Notes: generated by a model from the sequence alone, not told the origin. 64,000 nt of DNA from Streptomyces marokkonensis (GCF_008312835.1 NZ_VSKS01000007.1:248001-312000), one strand, 5' to 3'; shown: positions 50,868 to 59,311, counted from the first letter of the stretch. A program made the numbers and translations.

Positions 50868-52220
50868 GTGTTCGGAATCATCAGGCCATGCCGTCATCGT
50901 CTGGGCGAGGGCATGCGTACCGAGTGGATGGCACATCTGTGTGGACTGTGTCTGGCGCTGCGCGGGGAATACGGGCAGTTCGCACGGGTGGCCACCAACT
51001 ACGACGGCCTGATCGTCTCCGTGCTGACCGAAGCACAGTCGGAGCGTACCGGCGACTGGCGGCGAGGTGCCGGTCCGTGCCCGCTGCGTGGGATGCGGTC
51101 GGCGGACGTGGCGCAGGGTGAAGGAGCGCGACTGGCGGCGACGGTGTCGCTGGTGCTGGCCGCGGCGAAGATCCGTGACCATGTGGCCGACGGCGACGGC
51201 CTGTTGGGGCGCCGCCCGGTAACGCTGGCGGCACGTCGGATCGCCCAGGGCTGGGACCGCGCGAGCGCCGCGGGCGGCGAACGGCTCGGCTTCGACACCG
51301 CGGTACTGCTTGGCGCTGTCGAACGCCAACTGGAGCTGGAGCGGTTGGCCGGCCCCGGCGGCTCGCTGCTGACGATCACGGAGCCCACGGAGACGGCGAC
51401 CGCCGCCGCCTTCGCGCACACCGCTGTGCTCGCCGACCGTCCTGGCAACGCCGAACCGCTGGCGGAGGCCGGCCGTCTGTTCGGTCGGCTGGCGCATCTG
51501 TTGGACGCGATGGAGGACCTGGACGCGGACGAGGCTTCGGACGCGTGGAACCCGATCGCCGTGACCCGCGCGGATCGCGCCGAGGTGCGCCGGCTGTGCG
51601 ACGACGCCGTCCGTGGGATCCGACTCGCCCTGGCCGAAGCCGAGTTCGTCGATGGGCAGCTGGTACGTGCGCTTCTGGGCGACGAGTTGCAGCGTGCCGT
51701 CGACCGCGTCTTCGACCCCCGGCATCGTCACCACCAGCATCGCCACCGGGCGCAGGGCTCACGCATGCTGCCGTGGCTGGGACGCCGTACGGCGACGGCG
51801 GTACCTTCGGAGACCGGCACGGCCTGCGCCACCGGGGCGCTCGCCGGCGCGGCCCCGGAGGGCGCCTCGTCGGCGTCGCGCCGGCCGCCGGAGGGGCAGT
51901 GCCGGCGGTGTGGCCAGTGGCGGCCTTTGTGCAACGGCTGCGGGGTGTGCCGCAACTGCTGCATCTGCATCGAGGACGGAGAGCCCTTGCAGTTCGACAG
52001 CGGCAACCGCAACGGCGGCTCGGGCCGCGAGGGTTCCGGAGGCGACGGATGGTTCGGCGGCCGGGGCGGCGGCAACTCGGGTGGCGCTTCCGGAGGTTCG
52101 GGCGGAGGCGATCGGGTGTCCGCCGGCTCCGGTGGTTCCGGCGGTGGCTCGGGTGACGGCTGCTGTGGTGGCGGTGGCTGCTGCAACCCATGCAAGTGCT
52201 GTTGCGACTGCTGCGACTGA
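50868..52220 (+). CDS. DUF5685 family protein with two cysteine clusters
   Basis: 450 aa from GTG 50868 (GGGGGAG 7 bases upstream). Residues 1-280 are the DUF5685 helical core: MFGIIRPCRHRLGEGMRTEW, MAHLCGLCLALRGEYGQFAR, then C71, giving four conserved cysteines (8, 25, 28, 71), and FGRLAHLLDAMEDLDADEAS with an Asp-rich DxxxD segment. A His cluster (286-293) leads to eight Cys in residues 345-367 (CRRCGQWRPLCNGCGVCRNC) and, after a Gly/Ser linker, ten Cys in 432-449. The family has no known function. Metal or Fe-S binding is strongly suggested by the ligands; catalysis by the core is a guess. Confidence 0.85.
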   Translation: MFGIIRPCRHRLGEGMRTEWMAHLCGLCLALRGEYGQFARVATNYDGLIVSVLTEAQSERTGDWRRGAGPCPLRGMRSADVAQGEGARLAATVSLVLAAAKIRDHVADGDGLLGRRPVTLAARRIAQGWDRASAAGGERLGFDTAVLLGAVERQLELERLAGPGGSLLTITEPTETATAAAFAHTAVLADRPGNAEPLAEAGRLFGRLAHLLDAMEDLDADEASDAWNPIAVTRADRAEVRRLCDDAVRGIRLALAEAEFVDGQLVRALLGDELQRAVDRVFDPRHRHHQHRHRAQGSRMLPWLGRRTATAVPSETGTACATGALAGAAPEGASSASRRPPEGQCRRCGQWRPLCNGCGVCRNCCICIEDGEPLQFDSGNRNGGSGREGSGGDGWFGGRGGGNSGGASGGSGGGDRVSAGSGGSGGGSGDGCCGGGGCCNPCKCCCDCCD

Positions 52221-52322
52221 CCCAGGTCTGCGTGGATGTCGAACAGGACGGTGAGCCGGCTCAGCTTGCTCCCCGTCCTGCCTCACTCCTCATGCCGAGA
52301 CGAAGAGAACAGGGGATGCCCG

Positions 52323-52979
52323 ATGGACGAGGGGCGCCGGCAAGGCCTGGAGCGGATTCGCGCGAAGCTGGAGCTGATCAGGCAGGTGGAGGCCGAGCAC
52401 GGCTTCGGGGTGATGATCGAGGAGACAAAGAACCCGGAGCCCGTTGCGGCGCTGCCGCAGGGGATCACCGAAGTCTTCGGCCTCTTCTCGCGGTTGGGCG
52501 CCAACTACTTCCGCTTCTTTCAGCCCGACGAGATCCAGGGCCCAGCCGCGTGGGCGGCCCGGGCGATCGTTCCGCACTGCCCGCTGGGCAGTCCTCTGAT
52601 CATCGGCTGTGAGCGTCACAGCGTCCCGAAGGACCGCGAGTGCGGCTACGGCATATGGCTGGACCCGGACGACGGGGACGTCTATTACTGCGACATCGAC
52701 GACTACATCCACCTGTACAAGCACCCGGACGAAACGATCGATGTCCTGGTGTTCGCGAACGACGTGGTCACGTTCTTCGACCGCTTCGTCCTCGGTCCGG
52801 CCTATCCTCAGCTTGTCGCAGCCATGATCGGACCCGGCATCGTGACGAACCGTGACCGGCGCGGCCGGCATCGGGACAGATGGCTGCGGCTGCTTGTGGA
52901 GAGCGGCCTGGCTACGGCCGACGACAGGGAGGCGATCTGGGAGATGCCTGACGTCACCCGGTTGACCTTGAGTGATTGA
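52323..52979 (+). CDS. SMI1/KNR4 (SUKH)-like protein, tentative
   Basis: 218 aa from ATG 52323. The order LPQGITEVFGLFSRLGANYF, FFQPDEIQGPAAWAAR, GYGIWLDPDDGDVYYCDIDD and VLVFANDVVTFFDRFVLGPA resembles the beta-rich SUKH fold, found in many bacterial immunity and adaptor proteins. The match is by overall pattern only. It follows the DUF5685 gene by 102 bp on the same strand; an operon is possible. Just behind its stop begins transposase debris. Confidence 0.5.
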   Translation: MDEGRRQGLERIRAKLELIRQVEAEHGFGVMIEETKNPEPVAALPQGITEVFGLFSRLGANYFRFFQPDEIQGPAAWAARAIVPHCPLGSPLIIGCERHSVPKDRECGYGIWLDPDDGDVYYCDIDDYIHLYKHPDETIDVLVFANDVVTFFDRFVLGPAYPQLVAAMIGPGIVTNRDRRGRHRDRWLRLLVESGLATADDREAIWEMPDVTRLTLSD

Positions 52980-53205
52980 GCCTGCCGATCATCAAGGCCG
53001 GGCGAAAGTGGCCGACTTCGCAGCTGCGAGGCCGACCGACCGCTGGACATGGCTGGTGACCGCCGCCTACGCCCAGCTCCGACTGGCCCGCCCGATGGCC
53101 ACGGACCTCCAGCGGCCCTGCGGCCGCGGAGCCTCCGGAAAAGCCCGTTGGCGGCCCACGGCGACCGTTGCTAGTCTCCTGGAGGCCGTGCGAGAGAAAC
53201 GAGGA
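52980..53205 (+). pseudogene. Transposase C-terminal remnant
   Basis: The frame over this stretch reads PTDRWTWLVTAAYAQLRLAR followed by PMATDLQRP, which is the conserved C-terminal block of a large group of Streptomyces DDE transposases (RWTWL...QLRLARPL..DLRRPW). The rest of the transposase and any inverted repeats are missing. It starts within a few bases of the stop of the SMI1-like gene. Confidence 0.65.
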
Positions 53206-53215
53206 GGTGGTACCC

Positions 53216-53269
53216 GTGAACGCAGTATCGACATGGGTGCTCCCCTCCGGGGTCACGGTCGGACGCTAG
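53216..53269 (+). CDS. Short upstream ORF (17 aa), candidate leader peptide
   Basis: GTG at 53216 follows GAGGAGGTGG, the strongest ribosome site for several kilobases, and codes MNAVSTWVLPSGVTVGR before TAG 53267. A CGGACG/CGTCCG hairpin (53260-53277) covers the stop codon, 38 bp before the hydrolase start at 53315. The layout suggests translational or transcriptional control by a leader peptide. The peptide was not recognised. Confidence 0.45.
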   Translation: MNAVSTWVLPSGVTVGR

Positions 53270-53314
53270 GTCGTCCGGGAGCGCCGTTCAAGAGCCCTCC
53301 CGAAAGGCACGACC

Positions 53315-54037
53315 GTGCGATTCACTTCCGAACAGCGCCTCGACGACGGCGTCCTCGAGCGCGAATTCACCCTCGGCGAGATCCCCGGCACTCTGTGGAC
53401 GCCTGGATCCGCGCCGGCTCCGCTGGTCCTGATGGCCCACAACAACGCCCTGCCCAAGGCGGAACCCAGGCTGGTGGCCCGGGCCCGGTACACCGCGGCT
53501 CGCGGCTACGCCGTGGCCACCATCGATGCCGTCGGGTGCGGTGACCGTCCCCGTTCCGCCGCCGGCGAGCAAGCCCGTGCCGACCTCCGGCGGGCGATGC
53601 AGGCCGGTGAGCCGGTCGACGAAATCCTCGAGTCCTTCATCGGCCCGCTGGTCGAGAACGCGGTCCCGGAATGGCAGGCCACTCTGGACGCCCTCCTTGA
53701 GCTGCCCGAGATCGGGGGCCCGGTCGGGTACTCCGGCGGGTGGACCGCCCTCGGTATTCGGCTGGCGGTGGTCGAGCCGCGCATCGCGGCCGCAGGCTTC
53801 TTCGCCGGAGGGTACGTGCCCCGTGCCCAGCGCGAGGAGGCCCGGCAGGTCGCCATTCCGCTGCTGTTCTTGCTGCAGTGGGACGACGAGGGGAACCCCC
53901 GGCAACGGGCCCTGGACCTGTTCGACGCCTTCGGCAGCGAGGAGAAGACGCTGCACGCCAATCCGGGCGGGCACACCGGCACCCCGTGGTTCGAGCTGGA
54001 GGACGGGTGCCGGTTCTTGGACCGGCACCTGAAGTAG
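53315..54037 (+). CDS. Alpha/beta hydrolase (dienelactone-hydrolase-like)
   Basis: 240 aa from GTG 53315. ALPKAEPRLVARARYTAARG, nucleophile elbow GGPVGYSGGWTALGIRLAVV, acid in LLQWDDEGNPRQRALDL, His in ANPGGHTGTPWFEL. These give a complete Ser-Asp-His set. Substrate unknown. GAAAGG lies before the start. It is preceded by a possible leader ORF with a hairpin over its stop codon. Confidence 0.83.
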   Translation: MRFTSEQRLDDGVLEREFTLGEIPGTLWTPGSAPAPLVLMAHNNALPKAEPRLVARARYTAARGYAVATIDAVGCGDRPRSAAGEQARADLRRAMQAGEPVDEILESFIGPLVENAVPEWQATLDALLELPEIGGPVGYSGGWTALGIRLAVVEPRIAAAGFFAGGYVPRAQREEARQVAIPLLFLLQWDDEGNPRQRALDLFDAFGSEEKTLHANPGGHTGTPWFELEDGCRFLDRHLK

Positions 54038-54208
54038 GTCCGGGCTGTCCGGCGGGCAGCGGACGGTAGGCGGCTTCGGCCATGATGCCGTCATCGAGGA
54101 CAGGTGACGGCCCTCCTCGGTGGCGGCGGCAGACAGACGCGCAATCGCCCCGACCGTCCGGCACGGGTGGGGTTCCACATCCGCGTTGAAGCTACTTCAC
54201 GTGTTCAC

Positions 54209-54426
54209 CTACTTCACGTGACCGTACTGGCGTGATCGCCTAATGGCACCGTCGGCGAAAAGGTGGAGGCGCGCTTGAGCCGCGGTGCGCGTGAGTGCCA
54301 GTCCGGCGACGCCGAAGGCCAGGTGCGCGAGGTTGTGCCGACCAGGAGGAACACCACTCCCGCGGTCAAGGCGGCCTGCTCTACGGGTGTGCGGGCAGGA
54401 CGGGCGGCACGTGCGTGTGTGGACAT
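54209..54426 (-). pseudogene. DUF4383 membrane protein, internal deletion
   Basis: From ATG 54426 the sequence begins STHARAARPARTPVEQAALT then AGVVFLLVG, the DUF4383 start. It then jumps, in another frame, to RHNLAHLAFGVAGLALTRTA, the family's second half, and ends soon after. About 40-50 residues of the middle are missing and the frame is lost at the joint (near 54340). Confidence 0.7.
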
Positions 54427-54540
54427 GACATCTTGAGCGCAACGCCGAACTTGGCGGACGGTCCGCCAGCCCCTCCCCGGGCGCCCTGAGCCGTCGCAGA
54501 CCTGTCGCGACCGCACCGTGCCCGCATCACGTGCGACGAG

Positions 54541-55152
54541 CTACAGCCAATGGTTACATCCGCTCCGTCGCGCGGGGTGGTGTGACGGCATCAGGTGGGT
54601 CGCGGAGCGCGCCCGCTCCCACATGCCGGGAATCTGCTCGATCGGGCGCTGCTGTTCGCCGTGCAGGGCGTTGAGCACCACCAGGCATCCGGTCAGGGCC
54701 GGTACCGCCCACTGCGCGTAGGCCAACTGCCGCCGCGCCTTGTCGAGGTCGATCGGGTTCTTGTCCGCCTTCTCCGCGTCAGCGGGGTCGGAGGAGGAGG
54801 CCAGCTCGACCTTCTTGCCGAGGATGCGGGCGTAGGCGGTGGCGGCCAGAGCGGCGGCGGTGACGACGGTCTTGGCCGTAGTGGAGGCGGCCACGCCTTG
54901 CTGCGTGGCGACACGGTGCGCGTTCACGGCGAGCAGCCCGCCGCCGCCGAAGAGGTGCGCACCGATCGCGGCGGCGTTGACCGGCGTCCACTTCGTCCAG
55001 CCCGCCGAAGAGATCCGGTCTCGGGTCGTCTCCGAGCCGCCTTCGGCCCGGGCCGCACCGTTGAGGCCGATCGCCCCCATCAGCGAGCCTCCGAACCAGG
55101 CGGCCAGACCAAGATCGTGCAGGCTGCGAATGGCGGTATTGCGTTCAGACAT
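54541..55152 (-). CDS. Hypothetical membrane protein
   Basis: 203 aa from ATG 55152 (AAGGAG 7-8 bases upstream). Conserved-looking N-terminus NTAIRSLHDLGLAAWFGGSL, WTPVNAAAIGAHLFGGGGLL, hydrophobic TTAKTVVTAAALAATAYARI and QWAVPALTGCLVVLNALHGE. Three or four membrane segments. Proteins with this start (SLHDLGLAAWFGGSLMGA) are common in Streptomyces but have no known function. The last dozen residues (HHPARRSGCNHWL) may be an altered C-terminus. Confidence 0.65.
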   Translation of the reverse strand: MSERNTAIRSLHDLGLAAWFGGSLMGAIGLNGAARAEGGSETTRDRISSAGWTKWTPVNAAAIGAHLFGGGGLLAVNAHRVATQQGVAASTTAKTVVTAAALAATAYARILGKKVELASSSDPADAEKADKNPIDLDKARRQLAYAQWAVPALTGCLVVLNALHGEQQRPIEQIPGMWERARSATHLMPSHHPARRSGCNHWL

Positions 55153-55429
55153 GCGGAGCTCCTTCGCGGGAGGTTGGAGGACTGGCCGAGGTGGACGGCG
55201 ATCCCGACCCCACCCTCACCGGACTCCGTATGCCACGCCATCACGGCAGGCCGGATGGGTGAAATGGGCACGGCGGGTCGCCGCGTACCAGGGGGCCGGC
55301 CAGGACGATGGCAAGCGCGGCTCCGAGGCAGCCACGGCATGTGCTGCAACGTGGCGAACAACCGGGTGCAGGACGCGAATCCTCCGACATCCAGCAGGGC
55401 CACCAGCGAGGGAGGATACCGCCGAGGTA
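55153..55429. other. Gene-free stretch before transposase remnant
   Basis: 277 bp that together with the following remnant and spacer makes a 658-bp gap. No intact gene or named fragment was recognised. Confidence 0.3.
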
Positions 55430-55689
55430 CGGCGTCGCAGTCCCGGCAAGCTGGACGCCGACAAGGGCTACAACCATGCCCATCCGCGGCAACGGTCAGG
55501 CGGCCGAGGCGCCCGGCACTGAATCACCCGCAAGGGAGTCGAGACCTCGCAGCGGCCGACCGGGCTCCATCGTCCGGGCTCGCTGGTTGCCACCGTCTCC
55601 ACCGCCGCTACGACCGCGCGGCCGAGCAGGTCCTCGCCTTCACGAGCATCACCTGCACCTTGATCCGATACTGGCGGCTCGCCCGCTGA
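55430..55689 (+). pseudogene. IS5-family transposase C-terminal remnant
   Basis: Across three frames the stretch reads GKLDADKGYNHAHPRQRS, then ITRKGVETSQR-type sequence, then AGCHRLHRRYDRAAEQVLAF and TSITCTLIRYWRLAR before TGA. This is the C-terminal block of IS5-type DDE transposases (LxADKxY..., RKGxExS, CRRLxxRYER...FLAFxxxA). At least two frameshifts are needed. No terminal repeat was found. Confidence 0.7.
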
Positions 55690-55810
55690 TGTGGGCCTGC
55701 AGCAACTTCACCCTCAGGTCGTGGCCGTGGTGACTGGCCGTCCATGGGAGTCTGACCGTCCGGATCTGCGCGCCCCGGGGCAGATCCGAGGGCCGGCAAC
55801 ACAGGAGGTC

Positions 55811-56455
55811 TCAGCCTTCCTGGGCGGCGGCGAGGTGGGGGTTCACGGTGACCACACCGTCGACGCCCTGGCTGAGGCCGACGACCACGGGGACGAGGCG
55901 CGGTTCCGGGACGTGTCCCCGAAGGGTGACGACCCCGTCCCGGACCTCGACCGCGACGGTGCCCTCGTCAAGCCCGAGGATGCGCCCCAGAACGTCCTGC
56001 TCGACCTCGCCGCGGATCTCGGCGTCGGAGCGGATGAAGGCGTCGAGCAGGTCGCTGCGGGTGACGATGCCGGTGAGGAGCCCGTCGTCGCCGACCACCG
56101 GCAGCTGCTTGACGTGCCGCCTGCGCAGTTCCCGCGCGGCCCGGGGGATCGTCCAGTCGGCGCGCGCGGTGAAGGCGGGGCTGCTCATGAGCGCGCCCGC
56201 GGTTCGGGCCCGCGCCTTGCCCCACGAACGCTCGTCGTTCCCGTCCTGACCCTGCGGATCGGGCATGCCGGTCTCGTGCCGCAGCACGTCGGACGCGGAC
56301 ACGACACCGATGGGAGCGCCGTCGTCGTCGACGACCGGGGCTGCGACGATGTCGTTCGCGTCCAGCAGGGCGGCGACCTCCTGCAACGGTGTGCTGGGAC
56401 GGAAGGTGACGACCTCCTCGGTCATCACGTCACCGACCGTGCGGCGATACAACAT
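55811..56455 (-). CDS. CBS-domain pair plus BON domain protein
   Basis: 214 aa from ATG 56455 (GGAGGAGG 9 bases upstream). CBS 1: VGDVMTEEVVTFRPSTPLQE to GAPIGVVSASDVLRHE; CBS 2: AGALMSSPAFTARADWTIPR to GLLTGIVTRSDLLDAF; then a short BON domain: VEVRDGVVTLRGHVPEPRLV and GVDGVVTVNPHL. CBS pairs bind adenosine nucleotides and BON binds lipid or membrane; the combination is widespread in Streptomyces as a soluble stress or dormancy-type protein. No partner enzyme is adjacent. Confidence 0.9.
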   Translation of the reverse strand: MLYRRTVGDVMTEEVVTFRPSTPLQEVAALLDANDIVAAPVVDDDGAPIGVVSASDVLRHETGMPDPQGQDGNDERSWGKARARTAGALMSSPAFTARADWTIPRAARELRRRHVKQLPVVGDDGLLTGIVTRSDLLDAFIRSDAEIRGEVEQDVLGRILGLDEGTVAVEVRDGVVTLRGHVPEPRLVPVVVGLSQGVDGVVTVNPHLAAAQEG

Positions 56456-56789
56456 GGCATCGGCCTCCTCCGCTGTGCGACGGGGCAGCCGCCGTCGGAT
56501 CCCGGGCGAACCGCGCGCCGCGCGTCCGCCTCCGAGCCCGTACCGGCTCGTCCACGCCGTCTTCCCCCACCATGACAGCACCGTGCCGCTCCGGCTACCA
56601 GTGCCGTTCGGCCTGGCAGGGAGGCCGGCAGTCCCACGGCCAGGAGTGCGGCGGAGTGCAGGGTGGATGCCGGCGACGTGTCGGCGCGTCACCGCTTGGC
56701 CCGCAGTGACTGGGTTTTCCTCCGTGCATGTGGGCGGGCTTGTCGTCGGCGCCAGCCAGGCTGACCCGTTCCCGGGCCCCGCCGAGGTG
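56456..56789. other. Gene-free stretch upstream of CBS-BON gene
   Basis: About 330 bp holding the CBS-BON promoter. No gene or operator recognised. The remnant of a LAxTG-anchored protein follows. Confidence 0.3.
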
Positions 56790-57000
56790 GGCTTGCGCCT
56801 CCGTTCGGGTCTTGCGTCGGCGGGCAACGAATACCGCGCCAGCGCCGGTGACTGTGGCGCCACCGCCAACCAGGATGCCTCTCGGCAGGGTGGGACTGGA
56901 TCCGGTCTCGGCTGACGCACGGCTCGGGGTTCTCCTCGGCCGGGGTGCGGGCCGGCGGCGCTATGACTGCCGCTGTGGCCATGGCGCGGCGAAGCTTCAT
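56790..57000 (-). pseudogene. Remnant of a sortase-anchored (LAxTG) surface protein
   Basis: From ATG 57000 the start MKLRRAMATAAVIAPPARTP resembles the signal-peptide region of Streptomyces surface proteins. In another frame a few codons later it continues SAETGSSPTLPRGILVGGG, ATVTGAGAVFVARRRKTR: an LAETG-type sorting motif with Ser for Leu, a membrane segment and a basic tail. The body of the protein is gone and the two ends are joined out of frame. Confidence 0.55.
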
Positions 57001-57051
57001 GAAGACCGGGTGCCGGCTGCGGGCGTGCAGTTCGTTCCCGGACCCCTGACG

Positions 57052-57747
57052 TCAGGTTGTGGCTTCGACCAGCCGCTTCATGTCAGGCTGGTCGGTCACG
57101 CAGCCCACGAGGCCGAGCGTCCGCGCGAGCGCCAGGTCGCTCTCGTCATTGACGGTCCAGGCCATGACGTCGATGCCGGCCGCGACGCACTTCTCCGCGA
57201 TGGCCCGGTTCAACTGGCGCAAGTCGACGCTGACCAGGGTCGAACCGACCTTCTGAGCGCGGCCGACGAAGTCATCTCGGTGTGCGCTGGCGCCTGCGAC
57301 CAGCACGGTGCGGGCCTGCGGCAGCAGGCTGTGGATTTCGCTCAAAGCAACGTCGTGAAACGACAGCACCGAGACACGGCCCAGCAGGTCGCGGTCGGTG
57401 AGGACCTTGGCGAGCGACCGGGCCGCAGCCACATCCTTGATCTCTGCCTGAATCGGCAGCGTCGGCCCGACGGCGTCCAGCACCTCCCCGAATGTGGGGA
57501 TGCGCTCGCCGAGGCCGGCGTCGAGCCTTTTGAGCTGCCGCAACTCCTGGTCGGCGATCGGACCCGAGCCGTCCGTCGTGCGGTCCAGGGTCTCGTCGTG
57601 CATGACGACCAGCTCGCCGTCCTTGCTCAGATGCAGGTCAAGTTCGATGCCGTCCAACCCTTCGCGTTCGGCCCGCAGGAACGAACGCAGGGTGTTTTCC
57701 GGCTCGGCGGCCATGACACCGCGGTGGCCGATGGTGAAGAAAGACAC
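57052..57747 (-). CDS. Glycerophosphodiester phosphodiesterase
   Basis: 231 aa from GTG 57747 (AAGGACGG upstream); a longer frame exists but its extra residues look like non-coding sequence. TIGHRGVMAAEPENTLRSFL, GLDGIELDLHLSKDGELVVM, HDETLDRTTDGSG and QAEIKDVAAARS give the catalytic His pair and Ca-binding Glu/Asp; VDVMAWTVNDESDLALARTL and GLVGCVTDQPDMKRLV close the TIM barrel. It hydrolyses glycerophosphodiesters to glycerol-3-phosphate and an alcohol. No signal peptide, so cytoplasmic; it lacks the usual operon partner. Confidence 0.9.
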   Translation of the reverse strand: MSFFTIGHRGVMAAEPENTLRSFLRAEREGLDGIELDLHLSKDGELVVMHDETLDRTTDGSGPIADQELRQLKRLDAGLGERIPTFGEVLDAVGPTLPIQAEIKDVAAARSLAKVLTDRDLLGRVSVLSFHDVALSEIHSLLPQARTVLVAGASAHRDDFVGRAQKVGSTLVSVDLRQLNRAIAEKCVAAGIDVMAWTVNDESDLALARTLGLVGCVTDQPDMKRLVEATT

Positions 57748-58097
57748 TCGGTTGCCGTCCTTGAGTGGGGTGGTCCGGGGCAGCCGCACGAGTGCCGCGC
57801 CCCCGGCGGGCGGCGGGCGCACCGCCATCGCGTCGATCAAGCCTAACGGGCCCGTCTGCCCGCGCGCCCGGCCCGCCTCGAGCCCTGCCGCATGCGGTTC
57901 TGGTGACAGCCGCTCACCCTGTACCAACGTGTCTCGATTGACGAGCTCAGCCTGAAGGTCGGTAAGTCGAAGCTGGACATCATCAAGGAGCTGATCAGCT
58001 CCCGTGCAGTGCCGTACGTCGGTCTGCAGCAATCCGGGCAGTCCCGACGATGCAAGCCGCAACTGACACACCGCCAGCGAGGGGCATCGTTCCGAAG
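57748..58097. other. Intergenic region with a lower-GC patch
   Basis: 350 bp. The plus-strand frame around 57930-58030 reads SIDELSLKVGKSKLDIIKEL in a patch of lower GC than its surroundings; no start, ribosome site or family was found. It may be a fragment of foreign DNA. Confidence 0.3.
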
Positions 58098-58460
58098 TCA
58101 GCACGAACTGCTGCAGGACGACGAACTGCTCCCACACGACGACGAGCTCCCACACGATGACGAGCTGCTCCCGCAGGACGACGAACTGCCGCTGGAGCAG
58201 CTGCCCGAAGAGCCCTCGCCTGCGCCTGCTTCCCACCACGACGTGTGGTGGAAGAGGCTGTCGGCCTCATGTGCCGACGTCGCGCTGTGCGTGCCGGCTC
58301 CGGTCGGCCACGCTCCACGGCCAGGACGGCCCGAGCCGCGCTCGGTTGCCTGCCTACCCAGATCGTCCCAGGCACGGCGCCATGCCCGGCGCACGGTCCA
58401 GGTGACCACCGTGACGACGGCAAGTACGCCCCCACCCACCAGCAGAAGCGCAGTCAACAT
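58098..58460 (-). CDS. Small membrane protein with Ser/Cys-rich repeat tail
   Basis: 120 aa from ATG 58460 (AGGGGGAC 5 bases upstream). One membrane segment, residues 3-22 (TALLLVGGGVLAVVTVVTW), then a basic region (RRAWRRAWDD) and, from residue 84, a tail made only of Ser, Gly and Cys with Cys at 88, 96, 103, 109, 116 and 120. The tail is coded by a short imperfect tandem repeat on DNA. Such Cys/Ser or Cys/Gly tails occur on several Streptomyces membrane proteins of unknown use. Metal binding or cross-linking are open guesses. Confidence 0.6.
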   Translation of the reverse strand: MLTALLLVGGGVLAVVTVVTWTVRRAWRRAWDDLGRQATERGSGRPGRGAWPTGAGTHSATSAHEADSLFHHTSWWEAGAGEGSSGSCSSGSSSSCGSSSSSCGSSSSCGSSSSSCSSSC

Positions 58461-58811
58461 GAAGTCCCCCTTTCGCCGGCGTTGCCCACCGACTCCCGGC
58501 AGGATGCCCTGCGCTCCGGTGACCTGAAGCGCCTCTTGAGCGAATCCAGAGCTTCGGCACAACCCGCATGCCGTGACGAGATGACCGCGACGACTTCTGT
58601 CGCCGAGGCTTGAGACGACGGACAGTTGCCCGCCCCGGCGGCCGCTTCCAGACGAGGACGGGCGAGCGGCACCGGGGCCACCAGTTGCCGCACACCCTCA
58701 CCGCCGCCACTTTCAACTCCCGCGACGTGCCGCTCGCTTGGCATGTGCGACTGGGGGTAGCCGAAAGGTCCTCAGGCGTGGACAGGGCAAACGAGCGATA
58801 GGAGTCGAAGC
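58461..58811. other. Intergenic region
   Basis: 351 bp between divergent small membrane-protein genes. No gene, repeat or operator recognised. AGGAG of the next gene is at its right edge. Confidence 0.35.
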
Positions 58812-59081
58812 ATGAGCGTTCCTCAGGCGCATGGTGGAGGGGAACTCGGCGACCTCGAACCGGGCACGCGTCAGCGCGCGCAGTTGCGCGCACGCGTCAT
58901 CGACATTGCCTTGGTGGCACTGTGCGTGGTGCTTGCTCTGTGGACGGTGTGGAGCGTCGTTGGCCTGGTGCGCGGTACGGCGGGATGGGCGTACAGCGTC
59001 GTTGCCTGCGTGCTGCTGGCGGCCGCCCTTGTCGCCCGGACGGCGGGAGTCCGACGCAGGAACCTCCGGTCGGACCGTTAG
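58812..59081 (+). CDS. Small two-segment membrane protein
   Basis: 89 aa, ATG with AGGAG 7 bases upstream. A polar N-terminus, then two membrane segments (IDIALVALCVVLALWTVWSV and AYSVVACVLLAAALVARTA) and a basic end. No family recognised. It is the first of several short rightward genes. Confidence 0.6.
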   Translation: MSVPQAHGGGELGDLEPGTRQRAQLRARVIDIALVALCVVLALWTVWSVVGLVRGTAGWAYSVVACVLLAAALVARTAGVRRRNLRSDR

Positions 59082-59311
59082 GAGGGCGACGGTGGAACGG
59101 ATCAGCACCTTCTCCGGCCGCCATGTGTCGGCCAGGTGCTGCTCGCTGTCCTCCTGGGCCCGGCTCTGATCACCCTGATGTCGCAGGGCGAGCCACCTCT
59201 CGTGGTGCTGATGCGAGCCGCTGCCCGCCGCTGCCTTCCACCACGCTCTGTGAACGGTGCGGCCTGCCCGCCGGGACAGGCTCACCCGGAGTCCGCCGGT
59301 AGGCTGCTGCG

